Source: an uncultured Chlorobiota bacterium (lineage in GTDB: Bacteria > Bacteroidota > Ignavibacteria > UBA10030 > UBA6906). Taken from it: a DNA stretch of 64,000 bases. Under the pieces are notes generated by a model. It was not told the origin of the DNA. It did not search any database and worked only from the letters and a program-made list of their open reading frames with translations. This document shows positions 53,657 through 61,868 of the stretch, piece by piece. How positions within the stretch are numbered: the first letter of the stretch is position 1; the number at the start of each line of letters is the position of its first letter. Made by a program: the position numbers and the translations under genes. The stretch lies in the NCBI GenBank assembly GCA_900696645.1, contig CAADGV010000023.1, forward strand, positions 84,272-148,271. The letters run 5' to 3'.

Positions 53657-55627
53657 ATGAAAGCTCTGTGGATGTGTGCAGTTGGATTTTTCCTATTTCA
53701 TTCTCTTGCTGTTGCTCAACCTGCCTCGGTAACACTTCTCGGCACCATTAAACCCAATCGCGGAACAACTGGCGGCGTTTCATTCGCCGGGTGTTGGGGC
53801 TACACCGCTCCCGACGGACGTGAGTACGCCATTCTCGGAACAGCCACGGGAACCTCAATCATCGATATCACCAATGCCTCATCTCCGGTTGAGGTTGGAC
53901 ACATTACCGGCGCAACATCGCTGTGGAAAGAGGTGAAGTCATACAGTCACTACGCCTATGCCGTAGCTGATGTGAATGGAAGTCAGGGCCTGCAGATTAT
54001 CAATCTTGCCGATCTCCCGAACAGCATCTCGCTTGACACAACAATACTAAGCCTTGGCGGCTTCAGTATTCTCCAATCTCACACAATCTCCATACACGAC
54101 GGATACCTGTATCTGAACGGCACCGCCAGCGGCATGATCATCGCAAGCTTGGCAAATCCCCGTCGTCCCCAGTATCTCGGCAGATGGACAACGCGCTACG
54201 TTCACGATTCGTACATTCGTAACGACACAATTTTTGCGGCAGCCATCAACAACGGCCGGCTCGATATTATCGATGGCCGGAACAAAGCAACTCCTTCTTT
54301 GATTGCAAGCATTGCCTACACAGGCGGCGGCACTCATAACGTGTGGACAACAAAAGACCGCAGATACGCGATAACGACTGACGAGGTCGGCTCGACGGCG
54401 AAGAACCTGAAAGTATGGGATATGCAGAATCTGCCGACGGTATCAACAACTCCTGTTGCGACCTTCACGCCCAACCCCGCGGATATTGTGCACAATGTGT
54501 TTATCCGGGGAGACTACGCTTATGTGGCATGGTACACTGCGGGCTTGCGCGTGGTTGACATTGCCAACCCGACGAGTCCTGCCGATGCCGGAGGCTATGA
54601 TACATCTACCCAGCCACCCGGTTCTTACAATGGTATGTGGGCGTGTTATCCCTATTTTCCGTCAGGAAAGATTATCGGTTCCGACATGCAGAACGGTTTG
54701 TATATTTTCAGTTTTTCCAACCTTGCGCCGAGGCAGAACACGACATTGCTCGAACCGGCAGACAACTCAACTCTGGTCGGCGTTGCCGATGTCCATTTCA
54801 AGTGGACAAGAGCCGCCGACCTCAACAAGGACCCGCATTACTATCTTGTAAGAATAACCGGAACGAGTCTCGATACAACGCTCCGGGCAAGCGACACGAC
54901 ATTGATTTACGGAGTAGAGGGTGGAATCGTGAGCGGGCATTCGTACACCTGGAATGTCACAACGAAAGACGAATTCAACACCACCCTCAGCGAACAGACC
55001 TTTCAGTTCTCTTACAGCAGCACGCCGGTTCCCATCGTTCTGGCATCATTTACGGCCACAGCAACAGGGAATGGAGTCGTTCGGCTGAATTGGAGAACGC
55101 TTTCCGAGTTCCAAAACTACGGCTTTGAAGTGCAGAGAAGCCAAGGAATTCCCACTCACTTCTTAACACTCCCTAATAGTTTTGTCCCCGGGCAGGGGAC
55201 AACCAACATCCCGCACGATTACGTATTCTTCGATAGTACGGCAACTCCGGGACTCTGGTACTACAGGCTGAAACAAATCAACCTTGACAGCACATTCACT
55301 TTTGTGGACCCTGTTGCGGTCAATGTTCTGACATCCGTCGGAAGAAATACAGCAGCGCCTTCATACTCGTTGAATCAGAATTATCCGAATCCGTTCAATC
55401 CTTCCACGAAGATCGAGTTTACACTCAAGAGCGGAGGGTTCACAACATTGAAAGTGTACAACCTCCTGGGACAAGAAGTTGCGACATTGGTAAACGGAAC
55501 GTTGAACGCGGGACGCCATTCGCTCGGGCTTGATATCAACAACATGCAGTTGACATCGGGCATTTATTTTTATAAACTTGTGTCAGGAGGTTTCAGCGAA
55601 ACGATGAAGATGATTGTTGCAAAGTAA
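53657..55627 (+). CDS. Choice-of-anchor B (LVIVD-repeat) exported protein with type IX sorting tail
   Basis: A 656-aa exported protein. A signal peptide (1-about 21, FFLFHSLAVAQ) is followed by a beta-propeller-like region of about 370 residues with LVIVD-type repeats (IIDITNASSPVEVGHI, LQIINLADLP, RVVDIANPTSPADAGGY). Next is a fibronectin-like region (about 380-480), a second beta domain (about 485-570) and a type IX sorting domain (about 575-656) with NQNYPNPFNPSTKIEF and GIYFYKLVSGGF. It should be secreted and anchored on the cell surface. The start has AAAGGGG upstream. The last 180 residues resemble those of the metallophosphoesterase at 61.9 kb. Confidence 0.88.
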   Translation: MKALWMCAVGFFLFHSLAVAQPASVTLLGTIKPNRGTTGGVSFAGCWGYTAPDGREYAILGTATGTSIIDITNASSPVEVGHITGATSLWKEVKSYSHYAYAVADVNGSQGLQIINLADLPNSISLDTTILSLGGFSILQSHTISIHDGYLYLNGTASGMIIASLANPRRPQYLGRWTTRYVHDSYIRNDTIFAAAINNGRLDIIDGRNKATPSLIASIAYTGGGTHNVWTTKDRRYAITTDEVGSTAKNLKVWDMQNLPTVSTTPVATFTPNPADIVHNVFIRGDYAYVAWYTAGLRVVDIANPTSPADAGGYDTSTQPPGSYNGMWACYPYFPSGKIIGSDMQNGLYIFSFSNLAPRQNTTLLEPADNSTLVGVADVHFKWTRAADLNKDPHYYLVRITGTSLDTTLRASDTTLIYGVEGGIVSGHSYTWNVTTKDEFNTTLSEQTFQFSYSSTPVPIVLASFTATATGNGVVRLNWRTLSEFQNYGFEVQRSQGIPTHFLTLPNSFVPGQGTTNIPHDYVFFDSTATPGLWYYRLKQINLDSTFTFVDPVAVNVLTSVGRNTAAPSYSLNQNYPNPFNPSTKIEFTLKSGGFTTLKVYNLLGQEVATLVNGTLNAGRHSLGLDINNMQLTSGIYFYKLVSGGFSETMKMIVAK

Positions 55628-55679
55628 CGTCAGTCTTATTCAGCTCCACTGAGACGGAGTTCAGGGGAGTGCATGATGT

Positions 55680-55709
55680 TCGCCCGCGTAAACTTGTTTG
55701 CGCGGGCGA
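55680..55709. terminator. Long hairpin between convergent genes
   Basis: TCGCCCGCG (55680-55688) pairs with CGCGGGCGA (55701-55709), extended inwards by AAAC/GTTT to leave a tiny loop. The T-tract is weak on both sides, so it may terminate less efficiently than it looks. Confidence 0.6.
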
Positions 55710-55721
55710 TTGCATTTCCAA

Positions 55722-56579
55722 TCAGTTCTTGTGGAACAGGTAGTAACGGGGGCTTTTCCGTTCGGTGAATTTGATCGCGGGGGCAGGAACGTGAAGCTTG
55801 TCGACGGTTTTTGTGAGAAGCAGAAGTTCCTGATTGTTTGGCTGGAAGAGTGATTCAAGACTGATGTCGAACCCGATGACAAACTCGCGTTTCGTCCATC
55901 CGTCATCGACCCCCATCCCGACTGCCAGCTGAAGCCAGTCAGGCCAATAGGGTTCAATAGAAGAAGGGAGGAGGTTGTTGATATCGCATGTCAGCCAGTA
56001 CGTATGGTCGTCGTAATGTTCAACGAGGCGGATGGGAAATCTGTAACCGTCGTTTGGCACATAACTCCATTTGAAGTTGAAGTTTTTCAAGAAGGGAATT
56101 TTCGTTTGCATGTAACCGTAGGCGACGCCTGCAAGATTAAACGTCAGGTCCTGATAGTCGAATCCGTATTGCGGTGTAAGCCCGTCCCCGATTTCCACTG
56201 CAAGTGCAAAAAACGTAGCGCTTCCCAGTGCCCACCAATCTGCCGTTGAGCTTTCATATCCACCCCACAGCATGATGTTCCGGAACATGTGGAAGTAGAA
56301 GTACGATGTGTAGAGATGCCCGATCTTGTCAATGCCGCGCGCATAGCCGTTCAACCAATTCTCAGTTACAAAATGAAAGCCGCCGCCCGCGTTTCTCCAC
56401 CAGCTATCGTAACACCAATACAATGAGAGGCCCAACAGTCCGCCGACTGCGCCCGTTGCAACGATCTTGCGGCCTGTGAAATCAGGATTGTACCGGAATC
56501 CGTCGGTGAGTTGGAGGGTGTCCTGAGCATGGCTGAGCGATGAACATGCCAGCAGGAGAACAAGGATGGCTTTCTTCAT
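55722..56579 (-). CDS. DUF2279 envelope protein
   Basis: A 285-aa protein with an N-terminal signal peptide (ends LSHAQ, about 19). ENWLNGYARGIDKIGHLYTSYFYFHMFRN and DWWALGSATFFALAVEIGDG match the DUF2279 (YfiM-like) family of predicted envelope proteins. Several hydrophobic stretches suggest membrane association. Function not known. Six bases separate its ATG from the stop of the next upstream minus-strand gene, so the two are probably in one transcript. Confidence 0.83.
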   Translation of the reverse strand: MKKAILVLLLACSSLSHAQDTLQLTDGFRYNPDFTGRKIVATGAVGGLLGLSLYWCYDSWWRNAGGGFHFVTENWLNGYARGIDKIGHLYTSYFYFHMFRNIMLWGGYESSTADWWALGSATFFALAVEIGDGLTPQYGFDYQDLTFNLAGVAYGYMQTKIPFLKNFNFKWSYVPNDGYRFPIRLVEHYDDHTYWLTCDINNLLPSSIEPYWPDWLQLAVGMGVDDGWTKREFVIGFDISLESLFQPNNQELLLLTKTVDKLHVPAPAIKFTERKSPRYYLFHKN

Positions 56580-56585
56580 TTCCCC

Positions 56586-57476
56586 CTAAAAATCAATGTA
56601 TGCCGATATGAGATTGTTGGTGGCTTTCGTCATGTAGAACTGCCCTCTCTCCTCAAATCCTGCCCGCAAAGTGTACGCAAGCCGGAGGCCGTAGTTCAAT
56701 CGAGGGAAAAGTCTCACTCCAACTTGAAAACTGCGGATGCTTCCCCAGCCGACTTCTTCCTTTACTTTCACATCAAACGCGCCGTACAGCGTTATTTCGT
56801 CGTGCAAGGCGATGTTGCCAACGTGTGCCCCGATCTGAAAAAGCCAGGGCTTGTGTTGAATTGGCTGCGTGCCGAAGCTGTAATTGAATCCTCCGTACAC
56901 ATACCCGCCGATGACGGGAAGATCGTATGCTGCATTCAGCGTGATGTAATCGTTAACATGCTGAATGGAGTTCTTACCGTATAACTCAATGGCATCATCG
57001 GCAAAGTGACAGCTAATGTGGCCCAACGCGATCCGCAACGCAAGTTCCGACAAACGGATGTCAACGGGAAAATCCACCTTATAGTCAACCGTGTACACTT
57101 CAAGGTGCCCGGGTCTCTTGACCAATCTGTTGAAGATTGTCACTGCGACACTGCCCTGAAGGGTTATGTTCTTGGCATTTACCTGTACCAACGGAATTGA
57201 ACCGCCCACGGCTCCGATCCAATCCCTGTTTTCTGTGACGCGTGAAAGCGAAAGCTGGTGTGCAAGGCCGTCGGCGGTGAACACCGGAAAGATTTTCTTG
57301 CCGGGAAAGACTTGCAGATGTGAAAGGGAGTCCCGATTCTCTTGTTCGGGCAGGGCTGTGCCCGTGAGCAGCAAAAGAAGAATGCCAACCGTGGTTTTGC
57401 TGCGTGAAGTTCTTTGTACCAATGTCGTGATCCGGTGAATGATAGTGGTGTGAACAAGAACGAGGCAGGCTCTCAA
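56586..57476 (-). CDS. Probable outer-membrane beta-barrel protein
   Basis: An up to 296-aa protein with a signal-like segment (KTTVGILLLLLTGTALP). The remainder alternates hydrophobic and polar residues, as in a beta-barrel, and ends in aromatic YIDF, the typical outer-membrane C-terminus. Repeated strands such as GGYVYGGFNYSFGTQPI and YGLRLAYTLRAG are visible. No named family recognised with certainty. The start is uncertain: TTG 57476 directly after the upstream stop is the longest; a TTG about 19 codons later would put the signal peptide at the N-terminus. Confidence 0.65.
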   Translation of the reverse strand: MRACLVLVHTTIIHRITTLVQRTSRSKTTVGILLLLLTGTALPEQENRDSLSHLQVFPGKKIFPVFTADGLAHQLSLSRVTENRDWIGAVGGSIPLVQVNAKNITLQGSVAVTIFNRLVKRPGHLEVYTVDYKVDFPVDIRLSELALRIALGHISCHFADDAIELYGKNSIQHVNDYITLNAAYDLPVIGGYVYGGFNYSFGTQPIQHKPWLFQIGAHVGNIALHDEITLYGAFDVKVKEEVGWGSIRSFQVGVRLFPRLNYGLRLAYTLRAGFEERGQFYMTKATNNLISAYIDF

Positions 57477-57944
57477 TTACTGCACTCTGGCAAGCGGTCG
57501 GATTTTCTCGAGTTTCTTCGTCCCGATCCCTTTCACTTTGAGGAGTTCTTCGACCGAATTGAATCTCCCGTTTGCATTCCTGTACTCGATAATGCGCTCG
57601 GCATACGTTTCCCCGACTCCGGGCAGGCTCATGAGTTGTGTTTTGCCGGCAGTATTGATGTTAACAACAGCGGTGCGCGGCGTTTTGTGTGACAATGCTT
57701 CCGCAGGTTTTGCGGAATCAACTGAAGCCGTCGCTAACTGCGCGTGTTTTCGAGCGGCCTCGGCATACAGGCTGTCCTGTCTGGTATAGTCGAACTGCTG
57801 CGTGCTATCAGCCTCTGGATTCTCTTTCGGCTGCAACCATCGAATGCCGGTTCCGACAAGAAAAACCGTCGAAAGCGTGAGGATGGAAACCGCCTCTTTG
57901 CGAGTGAATCCGACTGTATCCTGAATCCTCTTGAGGACCCTCAT
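57477..57944 (-). CDS. ComEA-like helix-hairpin-helix DNA-binding protein
   Basis: A 155-aa protein with one N-terminal membrane segment (about 18-37), a polar linker (about 40-90) and a C-terminal double helix-hairpin-helix (about 92-155): VNINTAGKTQLMSLPGVGETYAERIIEYRN and LLKVKGIGTKKLEKIRP. This is the ComEA layout, binding incoming DNA in the periplasm during natural transformation. No other competence gene is nearby. It begins the minus-strand unit with the barrel protein and the DUF2279 protein. Confidence 0.87.
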   Translation of the reverse strand: MRVLKRIQDTVGFTRKEAVSILTLSTVFLVGTGIRWLQPKENPEADSTQQFDYTRQDSLYAEAARKHAQLATASVDSAKPAEALSHKTPRTAVVNINTAGKTQLMSLPGVGETYAERIIEYRNANGRFNSVEELLKVKGIGTKKLEKIRPLARVQ

Positions 57945-57975
57945 TGTTCACCTCCGGAAGTTCGCAGCGTGCATG

Positions 57976-57997
57976 AAAACGGGCAGCCTTCCGCCCG
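57976..57997 (-). terminator. Possible terminator after dnaJ
   Basis: On the minus strand CGGGC and GCCCG form a short stem followed by TTTT, about 35 bases after the dnaJ stop. The stem is only 5 bp, so support is modest. Confidence 0.4.
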
Positions 57998-58031
57998 GCA
58001 CGCTTGTCAGCCAAGAGTGTAATGGAATGAA

Positions 58032-59213
58032 CTATGTGAACGCCTTTTTTACCCGCTCGAAGAAACTCTTATCCGAGTGAGCGGATTTATCCCCCTCTTT
58101 TGGATTAATGTTTTCGAAATGTGACAGCTGCTTGAGTGCAGCCCGTTCTTCGCTGTTAAGTTTTGTCGGAACCCAGACATTAACACGGACAAGCTGGTCG
58201 CCTCGCCCGTAGCTATTCAGATGCGGAATGCCTTTGTCGCGCATGCGCAACACGCGGCCCGATTGCGTTCCGGGCTCGATTTTAAGTTTTGCCCTCCCTG
58301 TCAAGGTCGGGACTTCGACATCGGCGCCAAGCGCCGCTTCAGGGAAACTGACCAGGAGATCGAGCACAACATCATCATTGTTGCGTGTAAACACTTCATG
58401 CGGTTCAACTTCAATCATCACAATCACGTCGCCCGGCTGTCCGCCCCGCATTCCTGCATTTCCTTCTCCACGTAAAGAGATATAGTTGCCCTCACTTACT
58501 CCTGCCGGAATAGTGACTTTGACTGTGGCCTCACCCTGCACGCGGCCATCGCCGCGGCACGTCAAGCACGGGTCTTTGATGATTTTCCCTTCGCCGCCGC
58601 AGTTGTTGCAGGTTGAGATGTTGACGAATTGACCGAACACTGAACGTGAAACCTGCCGCAGTTCACCCGTTCCGCTGCATACCGGACAGGTTATTCGGGA
58701 GCTTGAAGATTTTGCTCCGCTGCCGTGACACGTTCCACATACAATGGACTTCTTGATTTTCAGCTTCTTCTCGACGCCCGTTGCAATCTCTTCAAGCGTG
58801 AGCTTGAGCCGGACCTTCAGATCGGAACCGGGTTGGCCAACGGGCTTCTGGCGTTGTCGCTGGTGTCCGCCGCCCCGCCCTCCGAACATCTCATCGAATA
58901 CGGAACCGCCAAACCCCGATTGTCCGAAAATGTCGCCGAACGTGCTGAAAATATCATCAACATTGGTAAACGGCCGGAAATCCGTTCCCCGCATTCCATC
59001 GTGCCCGAACTGGTCGTAGCGTCGCCGCTTGTCGGGATCGCTGAGCGCCTCGTAGGCCTCGGCCGCTTCTTTGAACTTCTCTTCCGCTTGCTTGTTGTTC
59101 GGGTTTCTGTCCGGGTGGAATTGAAGGGCAAGCTTGCGATATGCCTTCTTTATCTCGTCCTGCGAAGCGTTTCGCTGGACGCCCAGAATTTCATAGAAAT
59201 CTCGTTTTGCCAT
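58032..59213 (-). CDS. dnaJ: Chaperone DnaJ (Hsp40)
   Basis: A 393-aa type I J-protein. The J domain (1-70) has the HPD motif in [10 protein letters not shown] Gly/Phe-rich region follows (about 75-120), then four zinc-binding repeats [24 protein letters not shown] and CLTCRGDG (about 160-225), and the C-terminal substrate-binding domains. It stimulates DnaK ATPase. The stop of grpE overlaps its ATG by one base. Confidence 0.98.
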   Translation of the reverse strand: MAKRDFYEILGVQRNASQDEIKKAYRKLALQFHPDRNPNNKQAEEKFKEAAEAYEALSDPDKRRRYDQFGHDGMRGTDFRPFTNVDDIFSTFGDIFGQSGFGGSVFDEMFGGRGGGHQRQRQKPVGQPGSDLKVRLKLTLEEIATGVEKKLKIKKSIVCGTCHGSGAKSSSSRITCPVCSGTGELRQVSRSVFGQFVNISTCNNCGGEGKIIKDPCLTCRGDGRVQGEATVKVTIPAGVSEGNYISLRGEGNAGMRGGQPGDVIVMIEVEPHEVFTRNNDDVVLDLLVSFPEAALGADVEVPTLTGRAKLKIEPGTQSGRVLRMRDKGIPHLNSYGRGDQLVRVNVWVPTKLNSEERAALKQLSHFENINPKEGDKSAHSDKSFFERVKKAFT

Positions 59214-59824
59214 TACGCCTTCACTTCTTTATTGTTCGCAGCCGATTCTTCCACCTGTGAAGGTGCCGAGACTATCACTTTTGCGTGCCGCAGCACTTTA
59301 TCGTTGAGCTTGTAGCCGCGTTCCACTTCTTCAATTACTGTGTGGGGCGGAACTCCCTCCTTGGGCATCTGCAGAAGGGCATCATGATATTCAACATCGA
59401 ATGGCTTTCCGACCGAATCAAACGGTACAAGCCCCTGCATTTCGAGAATTTTTGAGAATTTGTTATGGATGAGTTCAACGCCCTTGTAGAACGCATCATA
59501 ATCCTTGTTCTCAGCTCCCGCCTTCAGCGATCTGACAAAATCATTCAGAATAGGGAGAAGGGAAATGATGAGCCCTTCGTTCGCATTCTTGATGAGATTG
59601 ATGGAATCGGCTTCTGTGCGCCGCTTGTAGTTCTCGAACTCAGCCGCCTTGCGGAGAAATTGATCTTTGAACGAATCGACCTGCACCTGCAATTCTTGAA
59701 TTGTCTGCTTCAGTTGGTCGAGTTCCGAGGGGGGCGGAGTACCCTCCGTTGGAACCCCGTTGCCGGGTTCTGTTTCTTGTGATGTGTTTTCTTTGGTTTC
59801 GTCTTGTGTGAAATCTTCTGCCAT
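59213..59824 (-). CDS. grpE: Nucleotide exchange factor GrpE
   Basis: A 203-aa GrpE that releases ADP from DnaK. An acidic, disordered N-terminus (about 1-35) precedes the long dimerising coiled coil (about 36-95: [31 protein letters not shown]) and the beta-domain (about 135-190) with the family pattern [13 protein letters not shown] and [15 protein letters not shown]. It sits between hrcA and dnaJ with one-base overlaps on both sides. Confidence 0.97.
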   Translation of the reverse strand: MAEDFTQDETKENTSQETEPGNGVPTEGTPPPSELDQLKQTIQELQVQVDSFKDQFLRKAAEFENYKRRTEADSINLIKNANEGLIISLLPILNDFVRSLKAGAENKDYDAFYKGVELIHNKFSKILEMQGLVPFDSVGKPFDVEYHDALLQMPKEGVPPHTVIEEVERGYKLNDKVLRHAKVIVSAPSQVEESAANNKEVKA

Positions 59825-60867
59825 TATGATTTGTATGTGTTTGAAAACATTTCTGAGATTGCCCGTGCTACATAATCAACGAGCGGAATTGTGCGGGCAT
59901 AGTCCATTCGTTTTGGCCCGATGACGCCGATGGAGCCTGTGACGCCACCGAGGGAGTACGTGGAAGTGATAACGCTGTACTCTTTCAATTTCTCGTCTTC
60001 ATTTTCCTGCCCGATCGTTACACGTGTTCCCTCGGGAACGGAGCTTTTCTCAAGTACATGAATAATAATCTCTTCGTTGCTTATCAGTTCAATCACGCCC
60101 CGGAAATTCTTGGGGTTTTCGAATTCGGGCTGCTCAACAATTGATTCAGTTCCTGCGATATGCAGCTTTTCGGTTTTGTTCGGAACAAAGAGTTTATCAA
60201 CGGATTCAATAAACAGCCTGACAAGCCCGCTGTTTTCATCCTGAACGTCTCTTACGCGGTCGGCGAACGATTCCCTTATCTGGTCAAGTGACAGTCCCGA
60301 GAGCCGCTCGTTGAGGAACCGTGCCAGATCATCCAGCTTCTCCCGCGGGATCTCGCTGGCGACTTCCATCATCATGGTCCGAACCAGCCCCATCTGCAGC
60401 GAAATAATCACCATCAGCCGGGTTGTGCTGAGTTGAACAAGTTCCATCCTCTCGAAAACCCCACGCCGCAAGTAGGGCGAAGTCACCACGCACAGTTGCT
60501 GCGAGATTTTGCTCAGGAGTTTTGAAGATTGTCTGAAAACTTCTTCCTCCTCTTCGGCAGAATTCAGGTTTTCCCTGATGGCTCTCATGTTTGATTCGGA
60601 AACGGCTTCCTGTTTCATCAGTGAATCGAGGTAGAAGCGGTAGCCCAAATCGGTTGGCACCCTGCCTGCCGATGTGTGCGGATGATTGATGTACCCCAAA
60701 TACTCGAGGTCGGACATGACATTCCGGATGGATGCGGCGCTCAGGCCCAACTCGTCTTCATGCCTTTTCGATATGTAGCGAGAGCCGATTGGTACTGCCG
60801 TTTCAATGAAATCGTGCACAACGTAGCGAAGAACAGTCCGCTCGCGCTCGCTTAACACACTCGCCAT
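59824..60867 (-). CDS. hrcA: Heat-inducible transcription repressor HrcA
   Basis: A 347-aa HrcA. The N-terminal winged helix (about 5-75) has LSERERTVLRYVVHDFIETAVPIG and the DNA-reading LSAASIRNVMSDLEYLGYI followed by HPHTSAGRVPTDLGYRFYLD. A GAF-like domain (about 100-300) and GSIGVIGPKRMDYARTIPLVDYV complete it. In other bacteria it represses chaperone genes through CIRCE (TTAGCACTC-N9-GAGTGCTAA). I see no CIRCE in the window, but a 41-bp palindrome overlaps its own promoter. The ATG at 60867 is preferred to an in-frame TTG 10 codons upstream. Confidence 0.96.
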   Translation of the reverse strand: MASVLSERERTVLRYVVHDFIETAVPIGSRYISKRHEDELGLSAASIRNVMSDLEYLGYINHPHTSAGRVPTDLGYRFYLDSLMKQEAVSESNMRAIRENLNSAEEEEEVFRQSSKLLSKISQQLCVVTSPYLRRGVFERMELVQLSTTRLMVIISLQMGLVRTMMMEVASEIPREKLDDLARFLNERLSGLSLDQIRESFADRVRDVQDENSGLVRLFIESVDKLFVPNKTEKLHIAGTESIVEQPEFENPKNFRGVIELISNEEIIIHVLEKSSVPEGTRVTIGQENEDEKLKEYSVITSTYSLGGVTGSIGVIGPKRMDYARTIPLVDYVARAISEMFSNTYKS

Positions 60868-60907
60868 CTTCTTTATCAACTCACAAAAACATGCCAAAAT
60901 TCAGTAA

Positions 60908-60936
60908 AAAATAACCAATCTGGCGTCGTTTGTCAA
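60908..60936 (-). promoter_or_regulatory. Promoter of hrcA-grpE-dnaJ
   Basis: On the minus strand a consensus TTGACA (60931-60936) is followed 17 bases later by TATTTT (60908-60913), about 40 bases upstream of the hrcA ATG. It overlaps the palindrome at 60917-60957, so a bound regulator would block it. Confidence 0.7.
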
Positions 60937-60957
60937 GGTGACGAAAATCGCCAGATT
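60917..60957. promoter_or_regulatory. 41-bp palindrome over the hrcA promoter (candidate operator)
   Basis: Perfect outer arms AATCTGGCG (60917-60925) and CGCCAGATT (60949-60957) are symmetric around 60937. Inner arms TTTGTCA and TGACGAA match at 6 of 7 positions. One outer arm lies in the promoter spacer, and the -35 hexamer is next to the centre. The sequence is unlike CIRCE. It may be the HrcA operator in this lineage or the site of another regulator. Confidence 0.55.
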
Positions 60958-61142
60958 TCCGGCTGTAATAGCCCAGTAAGAATGTCAGGGTTTGCGTCCA
61001 ATAGAAATGTCAGGTTAGTTTGGGGTTTTGCACAAAGAAAGGACCCCCGACATTGACAGACACCATAACCCTGACATTCCTACTGAGCGTAAAACCATGA
61101 CATTTCTATTGGGCTTCTACATCGCCAGATTTCCGGCTGCAA
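60947..61142. repeat. 22-bp direct repeats flanking a small element
   Basis: ATCGCCAGATTTCCGGCTG plus TAA (60947-60968) recurs as the same 19 bases plus CAA (61121-61142), 21 of 22 identical. Each copy contains a half-arm (CGCCAGATT) of the hrcA operator palindrome. They enclose the inverted-repeat element at 60970-61115. Confidence 0.8.
60970..61115. mobile_element. Iteron-bearing inverted-repeat element (MITE or IS remnant)
   Basis: A 146-bp non-coding element. The ends AGCCCAGTAAGAATGTCAGG and, reversed, AGCCCAATAGAAATGTCATG match at most positions (20 of 24 over a slightly longer span). Each end holds two ATGTCA-type iterons about 27 bases apart: 60972-60990 and 60998-61014 on the left, 61069-61087 and 61095-61114 on the right, in opposite orientation. 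Multiple short repeats at both ends recall IS21-type transposase-binding sites. No transposase is present, so it would be a non-autonomous or deleted copy. Family assignment is inference. Confidence 0.55.
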
Positions 61143-61349
61143 CTTGCTTGAATTGAAATCGGCTGAATTTTTCGGCTTTTCTTTTTACCTTGAATCAGGA
61201 GATTTGGGCAGAGTTTAGCAGGAATTTTCCTACAGTACAGCCCTCGATCTTCCGGAAAGTACGCCCTCTGACAACCTACGGACTTGTTCATCAATGAAAC
61301 GGTCGTAGGCCTGCCTCATACCAGACCCGCTTCCGTTTTAGGAGAACGA

Positions 61350-61820
61350 ATGAGATTGTTTCCACGGAAGCTCTGGCTGCAACTGATACTTCCGCTGATG
61401 ATCCTTGTCATGCTTACGGGTATCATAGCAGCCTTTGTCCACATGAAAACCCAGGAAGCGCAACTGCTCGATGCCATGATTACCGGCGCCGATCAACTGT
61501 CGGGGAGCATTGTGAGCGCCACATGGCATGCTATGCTTGCAGACCAGCGGGAGTCGGCGTATGAAATCATGGAGACTATTGCCACAAAGCAGGGAATCAA
61601 TCGTATTCGCATTTTCAACAAAGAAGGTCGGGTGATGTTTTCGACTGCTGCGAACGATACCGGCCAGGTGAATATTATTAAAAAATACTCAGGTTTTTCA
61701 TCGCAATCAAACACTCATCAACATCAGTGTGTGGGGAAGCCTCTTGTCACCTGTCACCTGGCAGGGACTCCACTTTTTGAGTTGAACTATCGAACCGAAC
61801 AGATTATCTTGCAGCAGTAA
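61350..61820 (+). pseudogene. Truncated membrane sensor (5' part of a sensor histidine kinase-like gene)
   Basis: The frame from ATG 61350 (TAGGAGAACG upstream) encodes a membrane-anchored sensor start: a transmembrane segment (LWLQLILPLMILVMLTGIIA, about 8-27), then a sensor region (about 33-105) with SIVSATWHAMLADQRESAYEIMETI, INRIRIFNKEGRVMFS and NDTGQV. This is the typical N-terminus of sensor kinases. After about 61670 the similarity stops, and the remaining 49 codons are unlike the family and end at a stop. No second membrane segment, HAMP or kinase domain follows. The rest was probably lost by rearrangement near the adjacent repeat element. A functional 156-aa stand-alone sensor is less likely. 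Confidence 0.65.
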
Positions 61821-61868
61821 ACTCTTCCCTGCTTTCCTGACATACCAATCGCCATGGTGCTTATTTCT

